64,000 nucleotides of DNA, from assembly GCA_020466095.1 (NCBI GenBank), contig CM035808.1:2426190-2490189 (forward strand), given 5' to 3'. A program made the translations under genes and the position numbers. Below, one piece after another: positions 50,376 through 63,163 of the stretch (position 1 is the first letter of the stretch; each line of letters opens with the position of its first letter). The stretch comes from Chlorops oryzae (lineage: Eukaryota; Arthropoda; Insecta; Diptera; Chloropidae). The notes below the pieces were generated by a model. The model was not told the DNA's origin, made no database searches, and saw only the letters and a program-made list of their open reading frames with translations.

Positions 50376-53226
50376 TATATATATTTTAATAACATTCCAA
50401 TCAGGCGGATTTTCGATTGCATTGTTCGCTTGTGGTGCCTCAACGAAGCCGATGGAAGAATATTTGATCTATTGAGCTAATTGCGTTGGTTGACATAAAT
50501 TCGCAATTTTTTCTTTCTTTCTTAGAAAAAGGCTTGCCATCTATGTATGTCAGAGTAGTGCATACTTTGCTGCGTTCATGCTCGCCTGCACATAAGCCGA
50601 AGTGATTGACAGTGTCTTCTCTGATTCATTCGAAAAATGCTATTTGATTTATTTAAAAATGGCAAAAAAGCTGCGAAGTTTAGATTGGGGGGAAAATCGA
50701 TGGCTTGATGGGAAAATATTGCTGCAATTTTTAACCCTTTCTGAAGGAATTTCAATTGAAAATGTTGTGGGATTACGAAGCTACATACATAGCTAGCTCA
50801 CTCGCACAAAAAGAATGACAATGCAAGTTCACGAATCTGGGAATAGAAAGAAGGCACCGCACCGGTTTAGAACTTTGCTAAATGACATCATTCGAATTTG
50901 AATTGTTTATAATTTTCTTAACAGAAAATGAAATGTCAAAAAAAAAAGAAGCATAAATTATTCAAATTATTGTTCGACTGTTGCAACTCTTTTTTATTTA
51001 AATTTAATATAAATCAAACACTTAATTTGACGATTTTTCTATTTCACTGCCAGCATAATAATCAACAAAAAATCTTTATATTTGTACAAATGTCGGTATA
51101 TATGCACAGCAGTTATTCAGCTTACTCATTCATGAAAATATACGTTCGTATCTAAATTTACTCGAAGTCATACAATATAGATTCTAAAATTGAAATTAAG
51201 TAGTGGCACAGTGGTGTCAAACGGAGTGTAACACAACACTTTTTTGTGAACTTTTTTTTTTCATTCTTCGCAGAATTCTTCAAGGGGCAAAATTAATTGC
51301 ACTGTTGCCAGTTTTTTTTTTTTTTTTTTTTGGTGGTGGGGCGGGGGGTGTGGGGGGTTTGTGCCAGATTGAGGTTGTGAGGTTGTTAAGTGGCGGCCCC
51401 CGTTTTTCTTTATAGAAAATATTGGGATTCAAGCAGGTGTGCAATTTTTGCTTCCTCGCAAATTTTGCGTTTGTGCAAATTTGTTTGTATGAAAAAAAAA
51501 TTCCGGCCGGGCAAATATTGTACATCGATTTTAATGGGCAATATTTGCGCCATTTTATCGCACAAGTTTTGCACTCGTTCTTCGCAGGATCGTTCATACA
51601 AAAGGGCAAAATTTTCTGGTGCAAAATTTGCACACTTCAATTTCCACAGCTGCTTGAATACCACTAATATATGCCCTGTGAGTAACAAATAAATTCTATA
51701 TTCCCGAACTGAAAACCACTATTGATTCTATTCTCAATCGATTATGATTTATGGGCTTGGCAAACCCGCGGACCCTAGCCAAATGGCCACCAATACATTA
51801 TTCGGGTAAGCGACCAAATTGGAAGGGCAGCAACCTTTTGAGGGAATGTACGCAGGGTTAACCATGCGACCTGCTTTTAGTGTTGGTATGGTGCAGTTAT
51901 ACTACCTTGTGGTAATGAGCCGGTAAATTTCCTAAGAAGGACTGGCCTTTGACCGGTTCAAATCCTCCATCGAATACGGCTAACCGGCGGGTCGGTAATA
52001 AACGGGTTGGTTTAAGGGTAGTCAGTAAATGACACTTTGATCATCTTAGAATATATGTATATAAGAAATTCGTTTTTTATTTTCCTTATTTGACTATCCT
52101 AAAACTAGGCAATATTACGAAAATTGACCCAATCAAATGGACTTACGATCAGCCGTTGTACGAACTAGTCCCTCCCTAAGGACAGGCCCATGTTAAAAAT
52201 GTCAGTTGAATACATTAGAAGTGGAATTATGAGGGGACTAGTATTGGTAACATGAAGGACTGATCGAAGGCTACACTTGGGTCAGTCCATATTACTCCAG
52301 GGTAGTTATAGTTGGGTAGTTATAGGAATGGTCCGCCCAGAGTTAGTTTTAGCATTCTGCCCGGTATTTTGGGCATGGCCCTTCGGGGAGTATCGTGGGG
52401 GTTGAGATGAGGATAGCACCGGATCTCGACCCAGGTTCACCGATTTGATCCATCCCTGCTGATGAGGCAAAATGGGTGCAATGTCATTTGGGGAGCGCAG
52501 TGGAAATATTCGTATTTTGCGATACTGTGATGGGATCACCACATGTGTATGGCATTACCCAAAGTAATTTACTACTATTGTCACTAATCATTCCCTACCC
52601 AACTCACAGTTCTCTCACAACTCACGATCGTCTATTGGGATCGCTAAAATTTAAAAGAATTTAGCATTATTTTATAGATTCATCGCCGTGATAATTACAC
52701 TGTGCACCGTGATTATGATAAAATCGAAACAGATGTTTGCGGCTAAAAAAGCAAATGTTTTTTCTTTCATTCCGAGCAGAGTGTGACATCAGGTTCAGTG
52801 AATGCTAAAAAAGAAACCTCATAGAAATTATAAGTCTATTTGTAGTAACGTAGAGTGGGAGGGGATTTTAGCCACGTTACCGACTCAAAATCAGACAGAG
52901 CAAGACGCTAATTAAATAAATCAATTATGGAATTATTATAATATTGATTATGAGATTGAGATTTAAACCCATTCAATTTAAAAAAAATATATATATTCTT
53001 AAAATGCATTTCAGACTGGACGTCGCTCTCTAAATGCTCCTACTAAAGGTTCATCTAAATTCTACTGGCTCAGTTACAACAACGAATCCATGTTACAGCA
53101 AAGCGAAGAAGAAAACACAACCATCAATGAACGGGTTTATTTTCTTTCGGGGACTTAAACGAGCTCCTAAGCAACCAAATTTTTCTTTTCTTTACTTAGA
53201 TTCATAACAGGGACTAATCTTGCCAT
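50376..53226. other. Long region without a recognised gene
   Basis: Includes a G-rich patch after poly-T (51309-51360, GGTGGTGGGGCGGGGGGTGTG). From about 51750 to 52520 the DNA is less AT-rich (CGCGGACCCTAGCCAAATGG, CCGGTTCAAATCCTCC). GGACCCTAGCCAAA recurs near 53965, so this is probably a decayed repeat. Confidence 0.4.
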
Positions 53227-53500
53227 GTGCCAAACGTGGACATTCGTAGGCGCTATGAAGTTGGCCCAATTGTTGGGAAAAGCGGAATAACAAGGCTACG
53301 ATGGTATGGAAACGTCCTGAGAGCTGATGAGGCCAGCTTTGCGAAAAATGGGCCACACACCACAATTACCAGGTTGCAGACATCGAGGGCGTCCGCAAGA
53401 GGCTGTTAGGACTTATAGCGAAGGATGCAACCGATAAGACAAAATGGAGAAATTGTTTTTCGCGGACCCCGGATAGGCCGGGGCAGTTTTAAAAAGCAAG
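53227..53500 (+). mobile_element. RTE-like LINE 3' end, decayed
   Basis: Translates in pieces to a C-terminal LINE tail: ITRLRWYGNVLRADEASFAK, then after a frame change LLGLIAKDATDRTKWRN and a stop. The LRW.GHV.R..D motif followed by DRTKWR is typical of RTE-class ORF ends. Confidence 0.7.
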
Positions 53501-53639
53501 AAGAAGACGAAGAATGGATTCATTTCAAGAATTTAAGATCTATCAGCGGGTTTTTCAATCTCTTCGAATTCTTTAAAAAGAGTTTTGGACTTCAGATATA
53601 AGAGTTTTAAAATATTACAGATATAGACACAATAAAATG

Positions 53640-53755
53640 GGACCTAGAGGCTGTAGGAGTTACCTCGGATGATACAACCGACAGAACAAAATGGAGGAAC
53701 TGGTCGCGTTTTGCGGACCCCGGGATAGACCGGGATAGTTAAACACGCACGAAGA
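53640..53755 (+). mobile_element. Second RTE-like LINE tail fragment
   Basis: Encodes DLEAVGVTSDDTTDRTKWRN and GFADPGIDRDS-like residues before a stop, followed by GAAGAAGAAAA. It duplicates the last ~110 bp of 53227-53500 with divergence. Confidence 0.6.
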
Positions 53756-54299
53756 AGAAAAAAATATTACAGATTATGTCTTATAAATGAATATTAGATA
53801 TGTATATATAACCCATTGATAGCCGCTGTACCCGAACAGGTACATACGAATGACTATCACAAAAAAGGATTTTGTTCAACCCAAAAAAAAAAAATTGGAG
53901 AAGTTGTATAACGATTATTTTCCGCAAGGGAACCGTTAACAACGGTTCGGGTATGGTGCACCCGGACCCTAGCCAAACTTCACATTAATTGTTCGGATAT
54001 TGTAAATGGTTGTAATTTGATTTATGGGTGAAATATTCTACCGGTTGACCGTATCGGGGATTAGGAGCCCCACGGTTCTTGATCTTTGGGACGGCCCCTT
54101 TTGAGTCTCGCTGGAAATTGTTAATGTCTATACCCACATTACAGAAAAAATCGGTACATTGAGCAAGCAGCAAGGAGACATTTCTGTTTGTGTTCACCAA
54201 AATTGATTTATTTGAACCACATTTATTCACCAACGAATACCACAATTGCATAGCGTATAGTGTAGAGTCATCGGTCAAACCGAAACAGTTATCAATAAC

Positions 54300-54665
54300 A
54301 CTGTGCGACATTTTAGAGGTCATGTTTTGTAAACAAAAATTTGACGACTGTTTTTTTGAAAGTGCTCGGTGAGCATAACAACGCCTCATACTCAGTTTTG
54401 TCAGTCACTCTACATTTTTTTTAAATAGACTTCAAAAAGTGGGGCCGAGAATTAAGTTACTCACTTACTTATGGCTATATCTCGTAATCCGTTCAATATT
54501 TTAATTTCCTTTCTATCACAATTTTTTAGCTTTGAACTCATTTTAAATAGTTTTAGTACAATCCGACCCGAAAAAACTCTATCTAGTAGGTGAAAATTGC
54601 AAAAGTTCTTAAAATTTGACGTGTTTTTTTTTATCATATTTTATTTTGCATGGCCTATAGCTCCC
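54300..54665. repeat. Dispersed repeat family Y, copy 3
   Basis: Carries the same AAAGTGCTCGGTGAGCATAA, ACGCCTCATACTCAG and TACTTATGGCTATATCTCGT blocks as 46730-47170. Confidence 0.7.
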
Positions 54666-56094
54666 ACAAAATAGCGAAAAATAAATGAAAAAAAAAATAA
54701 ATAAAAGACAAATAGGCCAGAAAAAAGTTCATAAAGCTTTATTGATTGTTGAACTTGAAATGAGACGATTTTAAAGCCAAAGCTTCAAGCAGCCAACGAT
54801 CGGCCTTGAACCTATACCATTCGAGTGGACTTTCTAAAGATTATGGATTTGAGGTTTTTGAAAGCGAAAATAAAAATGGAATTCTAGCAATCAATCCGAA
54901 TTATTCATAGATCGTTATTTAGTCACAAGCATTAGAAAATCGATCGAACAAAGCACTCAACATAGACAGCAGGGGAGGAGGGACTTGCTTTAACGATCTC
55001 TGCAGCACGTACTAAACACAATTTCGCAGTCGTACTAAGTTCATCATTTACCTTTTAGCGTTTTCCTATTTATTTGCTTGTTAATTAGCGTTTTTTGTTC
55101 AGAAAAAAAATACTAAAAATAAATAAATAAAAATTATGCGAAAGCGTGCTTTTCAAAAAGATAAATAGCTTCGAAGAGTTTGCAGCTGCATTCGTTACGG
55201 AGCACCCCAAAAGGGGTAACTAATTTTTTTTACTTAATTTTTTTTTCTGCTGGACTTGGACCTTCATTAGTCGAGCATTTTTCAAAAAGGCAGCAATAAT
55301 TCACAAACAGCACGACGCAGACGCGTGACGTGACGACAGATGTGTTAATTTATGCTGGAGTTCAATATTTATTTAGCACTCATCTTGCGTGGAGTTGCGA
55401 TGGACTGGCGACAAGCAAAATATACGGCCACTTGAGGGCTTGCCAGAAATGAACGTATGTAATAAATTGATTGACAAAAAATTCGAAGAATTGGATTTTT
55501 TTTTTTGCTGTTGGAATTTTCAAAAATATTATTTAATTAGTTTCCAGTTGTCTTAACCCCCATTCGTTATAAGCTCATAATGAAAAGATGAATATTTTAT
55601 TGGTTAACACAAGTAAAAATGGAACTTAAAAATTGTCAATAAATACTTGTTATAGGTTAAGTATAACCAGGTAAAGTGGAATTTAGATACGTAAGAACCC
55701 AGCCGGGCCTTGTAGTTACTAGGCACTCAGTGTACAGAGTAGTTAATAGGCAAAAATGAATTAGTTGATTGCCTACTACACGATACACTTGGTGCATAGC
55801 AAGTATGCAGAACCGAAGAAAGCAACCGAAGCCGAACGGCACGCAGTACACGTTGTATACAGCAATGTCCTTTAGCAACGAAAGCACACGAAGTATGCCC
55901 ATATACAGCCGCTATCCACTTCGAACCCAGTTATCACACCACCGCACCAGCCTACGACAGTTTTAAACAAAAGTCCATAAGTTTTGTATATCAGCATAGT
56001 GTTTTGCACATCCTACTTGGTGCTATGGCAGTGATCGGGCACTTCCTGTACACAGTTCCAGCTGGGAAGTCTCTGCCAGTGTGCGCGAATACTA
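54666..56094. other. Intergenic, no gene seen
   Basis: No recognised domain. An 81-codon frame at 55657-55902 has an equally open opposite strand and no family match. Confidence 0.4.
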
Positions 56095-57141
56095 CACTGA
56101 GCGAACTTAACCATGATTTTTTTAAAAGGGCGCATTTTTATTCACAGTCCTTTTGATTTTCGAGCAGAACAAAAATTTCAAAAGAAAAATTGTTGAGTTA
56201 ACAACATTTTTGGTTGATTTGAAAGGTAATATGTTTAATTACATTTCTTTTCGTTCGGTATAATTCTCATTTGGTTTATAAAATAGGACATATAAGATAT
56301 GTATTCATCTTAGAACTTTTTAAGGCATTGCGAAAGCAGTCACGACCAGTGCTCGGACTTGAAAATTTTTACAGGTGGTAGATTTTTAAAGAAGAAGTGG
56401 TAGATTTATATAAAAAGTGGTAGATTTAAAATTTCTTCAAAATCTTAATACAATATATCACATCTGATCATGTAGAAAATTGGGAAACTTTCATGTTTTT
56501 AGGTATTTTCTCTTATTAAAAAAATGTGTCAATATTTTTTGGATGTCGTTAAGTGCCAATGCTGCCGATTCTTGACAATAGGATGCTGCCAACATATTTT
56601 TCAATAACACATAACATTGAAGCACATTTTTTATGCTCTCAATTATTCTAAATGACCATAAAATAAATAAAACAAAGGCATAAATAAGTAAAAAAAAAAG
56701 TGGTAGATTTGGACCTAGCGTGGTAGAAAGTGAAAATAGTGGTAGATCTACCACTAAAGTGGTAGAAGTCCGAGCACTGGTCACGACAACGGAGTGACAA
56801 AATCGGATGAAGTCCATCCGATGGCTATTTTTGGGGCTTGTTCAGCAGAGGGCTCTGTGGCCATTTGCTTTGAACGTTAATAAATTTGTTTTGACATTTC
56901 TTCTTTTAGGTATTTTAGCAAATTTTTTTTATTTTAAATATTATCATGTCATTTCAATTATGTCCGTGGTTAGTTCAACAATTTAAATTTAAATCCAATT
57001 TTGAAAATTATCATTTCAATTCACCTGAAAAATGGTTGATTCAAAAGGAAAATCTTTTTTCAACAAGAAAAATTGTTAAAATTAAAAATATTCCTTGGTG
57101 AAGCCATTTTGTATGTTTTTCACTTTTGATTTAACCAGTTT
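56095..57141. mobile_element. Composite outer element, copy A (about 1.05 kb)
   Basis: Starts CACTGAGCGAACTTAACCAT and ends near CCAGTTTTCTGG. It aligns in reverse with 58598-60977. Both copies carry the same inner hAT MITE at the same site. No transposase. The right boundary is approximate. Confidence 0.75.
56347..56781. mobile_element. hAT MITE CAGTGCTCGGACTT inside copy A
   Basis: Ends CAGTGCTCGGACTT and AAGTCCGAGCACTG are exact inverses. A perfect 8-bp duplication GTCACGAC lies at 56339-56346 and 56782-56789. Both ends carry short direct repeats of GTGGTAGATTT. Confidence 0.93.
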
Positions 57142-58597
57142 TCTGGTATTGTATGCTATCTAGTATCGAAAGAGTATCGATATCGGTATCGCGATGATAT
57201 TGCAACGAAAGTATCGATACTCGATATTATCGTATCGGTATCGAGCATCCCTAATACTGTGCTTTCCTGTACAGATATTATATTAATCTTCTACAGAATT
57301 TTATATAGCGGAGAGGTATAGAAAAAGAACCAGTACTGATGGCTTTTGCACCAGTAAAGTACTAGTACAGGACTAGTTGAAAATTCTGCAGGGTAAAAAG
57401 ATTTCAAAAAAAAAAAAAAAAACCTTTCTTTATGTCCCTTTTATAGAAGCTTTTACCTTTAAAAAATTTCGCAAGTCATTAAATAAAAATACTTCATTCA
57501 AAGCCAATAAAGGAAGAGGCATAGTCAAGTTTCGGCACGTTTTGTACACCTGAAAAACATGCCTTGAACGTAATAGAATGACTGCCAAGTTTTTCTTACG
57601 AATGATTATTTGCAAAATAGAACCTTTTTTGAAACGCTTTGACACGCGATTTTCGATTCCCCTTGCGTCGCTAACGACAAAAACACCCCGCTTCCCCTCA
57701 ACATCAAACGTCAAAAGTGGTCAATTCGTGTTCGGAATAAGCTTCAATCAATAACCTGCATACGTACAACTCGGTACATAAATACATAAGTATATTGTAC
57801 ATTATTACTGGGAAAAATGAAAGAAAAAATTGAGGAAATTGCATTGAAAAAGGAAAAACCTAAGACGTAAAACTGTCAGGTCAAAATAAATACGAAGTGG
57901 AGAAAAACGTTGCCATAAATGGAAACACGATGGCAAACATGAAAGCCGGATGGGGTAGCGAAAATGTGCAAAAAAAAAAAGAAAAAATATCACGAGTAAA
58001 AGGTGGTTTTCCTTGGCCTTACATATACAGCAATATATGTATGTATGTATTTTTTAATTGAAAGAAAATCGATCGATCCTTTCGCTGGCAAATGCACTTG
58101 GAATTTTCCTTACGAAATTCGATTGTGTTCGATCTTGCACGGCCCCAAAGTCAAAGAAAACCTCAATTCCGAATGCGTTCATAATTTGAAGCCACTTAAC
58201 CACTTAAGGCCGCAATTTATATCTTTACGGCTTTGACTATTGTTTGCTATTTTTGGTGCCATAAATGCCGACAGCACGGGAAACCGGCAAAGACCGCAAA
58301 AGGCATCATAAGGCATAAGGCAAGTGAATTGATTTTTTTTTTTATCTAAAAGCCTCGAAATTCGAATTCGTCGAAGCTATTTGAACTGGCGTTGGCTGAA
58401 AGCGTGTTCTAAAAATAAACTCCTAACTGAAATTACGTTAGAAAAACATAATTTATTTGGCAAAACAAAAGAAAAAAAAACCGAAAATGTAACGAACGAA
58501 ATTATGACGGAATCAAAAAAAAAGAAAAAATAAAAAGCAGGAAAATCGCATATGAAGCGCGGCAGTGACGTCGTCTATTTTTTCCATTCATTACACA
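57142..58597. other. Between the two composite elements, no gene seen
   Basis: GTATCGATA/ATCGATAC-rich DNA at 57165-57250 ends in GCATCCCTA, probably a hAT end related to 49293-50022. No coding evidence follows to 58.6 kb. Confidence 0.4.
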
Positions 58598-59336
58598 GAG
58601 AAAAAAATCAACCAAAAAACTGGTTAAATCAAAAGGAAAAACATACAAAACGGCTTCAACAAGGAATATTTTTAATTTTAACAATTTTTCTTGTTGGAAA
58701 AAATAAAGATTTTCCTTTTGAATCAACCATATTTCAGGTGAATTGAAATGATAATTTTCAAAAATGGATTTTAATTTAAATTTTTGAACTAACCACGGAC
58801 ATAATTGAAATTACAAGATAATTTTATAAAAAAAAAATTGCTAAAATACCTATAAAAGAAGAAATGTCAAAACAAATTTAATTAACGTTCAAAAGAAAAT
58901 GGCCACAGAGTCCTCTGCTGAACGAAGCCCCAAAAATAGCCATCGGATGGACTTCATCCGATCTCGTCACTCCGTTGTCGTGACCAGTGCTCGGACTTCT
59001 ACCACTTTAGTGGTTAGATCTACCACTATTTTCACTTTCTACCACTTCTACCACGCTAGGTCCAAATCTACCACTTTTTTTTTTTTTTTTTTACTTATTT
59101 ATGCCTTTGTTTTGTTTATTTTATGGTCATTTAGAATAATTGAGAGCATAAAAAATGTGCTTCAATGTTATGTGTTATTGAAAAATATGTTGGCAGCATC
59201 CTATTGTCAAGAATGTTGTCAAGAATGGCAGCATTGGCACTTAACGACATCCAATAAATATTGACACATTTTTTTAATAATAGAAAATACCTAAAAACAT
59301 GAAAGTTTCCCAATTTTCTATATGATCAGATGTGAT

Positions 59337-60614
59337 TATTATTATTATTAGATGGGGGCTCTGTGCGCACCGCGACCCATAATGGATCTATTGTGCTACC
59401 CCCAGGGTTGTCTTAATTTTCTATCCTTAGGCTCTTTATATATTTGAGCACTGTGGACGGTTTTAAGACAGACCAAAATTTGTACGGGGCGACAAGCGCC
59501 TCCCCAAAGTTGAGGATTCTGCGGCTGGCCAGAGATGGACAGTCACAGAGAATGTGTTCTGGCGTTTCTTCATCCATTTCACAGAACCGGCATTTCGATT
59601 CGTTCGATAGGTCTATAATTTTGAGATGATATCTCAATTTGCAGTGCCCTGTGAAGTATTCGGTAAGGATCTTTAAATCTTTCCTTCCGAGATACAGTAA
59701 TCTCTTGGAGATTAGTTTGTTGGGAGTGATGAATCTTTTGGCCTGTCTTTGACCTTTTGATTTTATCCAGGAAGTATGAAAACACTTTTCCTCCCAATTT
59801 CTGAGTAATTCTGCACAGTATGACTTCTGAAGTGTACAGAAAGGTTCTGGCCCGATGAGGTGTCTTTGAGCTCCCCGTTTGGCGAGACAATCTGCCCTTT
59901 CGTTCCCTTCGTATCAGTGTTGGAAAAGTAGGTGTAATTGTACATTTTTCGGCCCTTTTTCACTTCAACGGTACATTAGGTACAATTTGTCCATTTTAGG
60001 CACAAATTTCAAGATGGAAGAAATTTTGTTAGTAGAATGAAATGTTGAAAAGGTCTGCTAGTGGTTATTCGCAACTACTCGTGATTCTATTTGCAACATT
60101 CATACATGAAATTTATCATAGAAAGTGGCATTGGCCGTCATAAGAATATATGTCAACGGGTTGGTCATCGAAATTGGAATAGATTACACCATTTTCGTAT
60201 CAGCTAGGTAACCATACTTCGTTTTGCAATGACAATGTCATCGTTCGGGAGTGAATAACACCTATCCGTCGATGACATTTCCATTAGAATTGGTATGAAT
60301 AACATCTCACATTTAAATACTCAATGTCATCAGATTGTGAGAAGTACTCAAAATATGTTTCCCTTGATGTCTTCGTGAAAACAGTAATGATTTACCATTT
60401 ATGAATACAAAATTCCGGCTGGGTATACACTATTAGGAATCTACACTTTACTATATTTAGCTGTTACAATTTATGGACCATTTTTAGGTACACATTGAAA
60501 TTTCCATTTTCCAACACTGCTTGCGTATCCCTCATGAACCTGGGACTACACACCAAAGTGTTACTTTGTTGTGGTTCCCGAGGTCGTAAAATGAGGAAGT
60601 TCCAATTTGAGGCA
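59337..60614 (-). mobile_element. I-like LINE fragment inserted in the hAT MITE
   Basis: Read on the minus strand, RNase H end sequence (NHNKVTL, then EGNERADCLAKR), a linker, a C-terminal Cys/His motif (CRFCEMDEETPEHILCDC) and YIKSLRIEN-stop are followed by a 3' UTR and (TAA)n. A 12-bp target duplication ATCAGATGTGAT lies at 59325-59336 and 60615-60626. 5' truncated and split by a further MITE. Confidence 0.92.
59915..60519. mobile_element. hAT MITE CAGTGTTGGAAAA, innermost (605 bp)
   Basis: Ends CAGTGTTGGAAAA and TTTTCCAACACTG are exact inverses. Flanks CTTCGTAT (59907-59914) and CTTGCGTAT (60520-60528) are an 8-bp duplication with one inserted base. Removing it rejoins the LINE RNase H coding sequence. 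Confidence 0.88.
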
Positions 60615-60977
60615 ATCAGATGTGATATATTGTATTACTATTTTAAACAATTTTGAATCGACCACTTTTTATATAAATCTACCACTTCTTCTTTAAAAAT
60701 CGACCACCTTTAAACATTTTCAAGTCCGAGCATTGGTCGTGACTGCTTTCGCAATGCCTAAAAAAGTTCTAAGATGAATGAATATCTTATATGTCCTATT
60801 TTATAAACCAAATGAGAATTATACGGAACGAAAAGAAATGTAATTAAACATTTTTCCTTTAAATCAACCAAAAATTTTCTTTTTTCTTTTGCAAATTTTT
60901 GTTCTGCTCGAAAATCAAAAGGACTGTGAATAACAATGCGCCCTTTTAAAAAAATCATTGTTAAATTCGCTCAGTGT

Positions 60978-62504
60978 ATGAAGCGCGGCAGTGACGTCGC
61001 GTCGTCTATTATTTCCATTCATTACGCACGGTAAAAAAAAAATAAAAAAAATTATGGCACTGAATCGAGTGAAACAAAAAATCCATGAGCTCATGAGTCA
61101 TATAAGAGCAAATACGAATATTGTGTTCATTACGCGATGGTTATGGTTTATGGGCATTTCGAATGCTTAGCACAGTGGCACAGAAAATATAACAATTAAC
61201 GCAGTCCGAATCTGATACGCGCTCTCGGACGGCAACTAAACCGTGAAACTGCACAGAAAAAAAAATTACAAAAAAAAAAAATTAAAGTAATGAGTTTAAT
61301 TTTAAAATTACGTATTAAATTAACAATTAAGCTTGATGAGTCGCGGATTGGTAGATTTCCATCGTTTTCCGTTCCACGGACCGGTCGACCCAAACGCCCA
61401 ACCGCCCAACCGTCAACATTGGAGCGTGCCGAAAATTCCGATAGCGTTTTTGGGAAAAACTTTGGCAACCATTTCAAATGCACCGCATTGCGAAAATGCA
61501 CCGCTCGCAAGGAACTATTTAGTTTGCGACGCTGCAATTCGCAACGCAACGATTTTCAAGCGCAGCGCGGCGCGGGAGAACGTATTAAGTTCCATAGTAA
61601 GTTTAAGCGAAAACGTTCGGAGCATGAAAAATCGATTCGTCATTTGGAAGCGATACGCCAAAAAAACATGCCTGCACTAACACGCCTCGATTTTTCCTTA
61701 GAAGCACCTGTTATGGTCTCGGCCACTAAAATGGAAATATGCTATTCATACACTACGAAGAAACACAAACGTACACGAGAGGAGGGAGAGGCAACAAAAA
61801 TGGGGGAAAAAATAGAAAAGGAACAGAAGAACCTTGATAGATTTAATTAAGCCATTCATTTTTCGAAGACAGTGGGTCCAGTAGCGTAGTAAGGGGGTAA
61901 AAGGGGGTCATTTCAGTTTTTATAAAGGTATTTTTATTTCGGACGGAGGGCCATTGTGCCGCCATTGTTCCCCATGAGGGGGTCTAAATCTTTTCGTTAT
62001 GAGCGACCAACTCATGCTCTATATAATATACAGTCGAGTCTGGATAGTGTGAATCTCGGATATGGTGCACGTTTCGGTAGTGACAACACATGACCGGAGG
62101 TTTATACTACAGATTACGCGGGTATTACTTTTTTCCTGTACGAACAGCGGACTTTGGCTAAAAACCACGGTTCCAAGAGGTTAAAAGTGAAGGTATCAAT
62201 ACCGAAATTCAGAAGTCTTATAAGTTTCCTCATATCTAGCCGAATTTTATTCTTTTTAACCCATTAACAGCCGCTGTACCCAAAGAGAACACTTTTCTAC
62301 ATAGTTTCATCTTAAAAAGGATGCACGAATTAACGGCGGTTTATCCTTTTTTTTCTGATTTTTATACGATTTTGAAGAATTTTGTGACTCTAAATGGAAA
62401 AAGAGTCAAGCACAGGGTTGCATATGGGTATTTTGCAGCACTCGAGCGTTTCAAAATAGGAGCTCCTGTCGAACTTTAAGAATTTACGTTCATTTTTTTT
62501 TCAA
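60978..62504. other. Right-hand region, no certain gene
   Basis: A GC-richer block (61196-61620) is open in several frames on both strands (plus 61290-61850, 186 codons; minus 61196-61549). The plus frame is very basic, without a domain. It may be a promoter or 5' UTR region. A pogo-like tip TACAGTCGAGTCTGG lies at about 62029, and TTAACCCATTAACAGCCGCT at about 62259. Confidence 0.35.
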
Positions 62505-62725
62505 GTTGGTCGTTGGTTGGTTGGTTGGTTGGTTGGTTGGTTGGTTGGTTGGTTAGTTTAGCTGCCACCATTAAGGGTAACACACTTAGTCCTCATATGG
62601 GCCCTTTATGATATGAAAATGGGTCACTAAAGAAGAACAGAAGCAAAAAACGGCACCACTAACAGCCATAACTGAGCTGGGAGTTGAGCCCAGAGCCTCT
62701 CAAACAACTACGCCACGGAGGCCAA
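62505..62725 (-). mobile_element. tRNA-derived SINE with (AACC)n tail
   Basis: On the minus strand: GGCCTCCGTGGCGTAGTTG (A-box), GGGCTCAACTCCC (B-box), a ~130-bp body, then about 11 AACC units (62511-62554 as TTGG on the plus strand). The tRNA-like head plus tetranucleotide tail is a SINE layout. Confidence 0.75.
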
Positions 62726-63163
62726 CGATTTTCATGTTAAAAACAATAAACATAGGTATTGAAGTAGGTATTGAATACCGAAAATATCGAAAGATCGAAA
62801 ATAATAATTTTTGACCTATTTTTAAGTAAACAAATTTGGGCAAAAACAACTTTGTTGGAGTAACCCAAAAGTAATAATCCCTTTTATACTTTTTAATTTA
62901 AAAAAAAAAAAAAAATGGAAATTTAAATAAAGTATTTCCGGGATAAAAGCACCATAAAAAATCAACGGAGGGTCGGTCTCTATAAGCGAAGAGAGTGTTA
63001 AGGTACATAGAAAAGAATTCAGCATTTTGAAGGATGACAATGGCAGAAGTTTTCATGCTTATATCCTGGGAGCATTTATCGGAAGAATACTGTATTTATT
63101 TTTAAATTTTATAACAATAATTTCTTTTCGAATTTATTGATTTATTTTATTAGTTATGAACTA

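Larger units (their letters stand above)
58985..60735. mobile_element. hAT MITE CAGTGCTCGGACTT inside copy B, split
   Basis: Same element as 56347-56781, inverted; 8-bp duplication GTCGTGAC at 58977-58984 and 60736-60743. It is split by the LINE insertion at 59337-60614. Confidence 0.92.
58598..60977. mobile_element. Composite outer element, copy B, with three nested insertions
   Basis: Reverse-orientation relative of 56095-57141, ending CGCTCAGTG at about 60976 (inverse of CACTGAGCG). Left and right outer segments rejoin once the inner elements are removed. It is flanked by a ~45-bp direct repeat (TATGAAGCGCGGCAGTGACG...CCATTCATTAC) at about 58553-58594 and 60977-61026. Confidence 0.85.

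Noticed and set aside
51280..51692. Several overlapping open frames of 80-117 codons
   Set aside because: All overlap one another on both strands around internally repeated sequence; none has a start context, splice sites or a domain.
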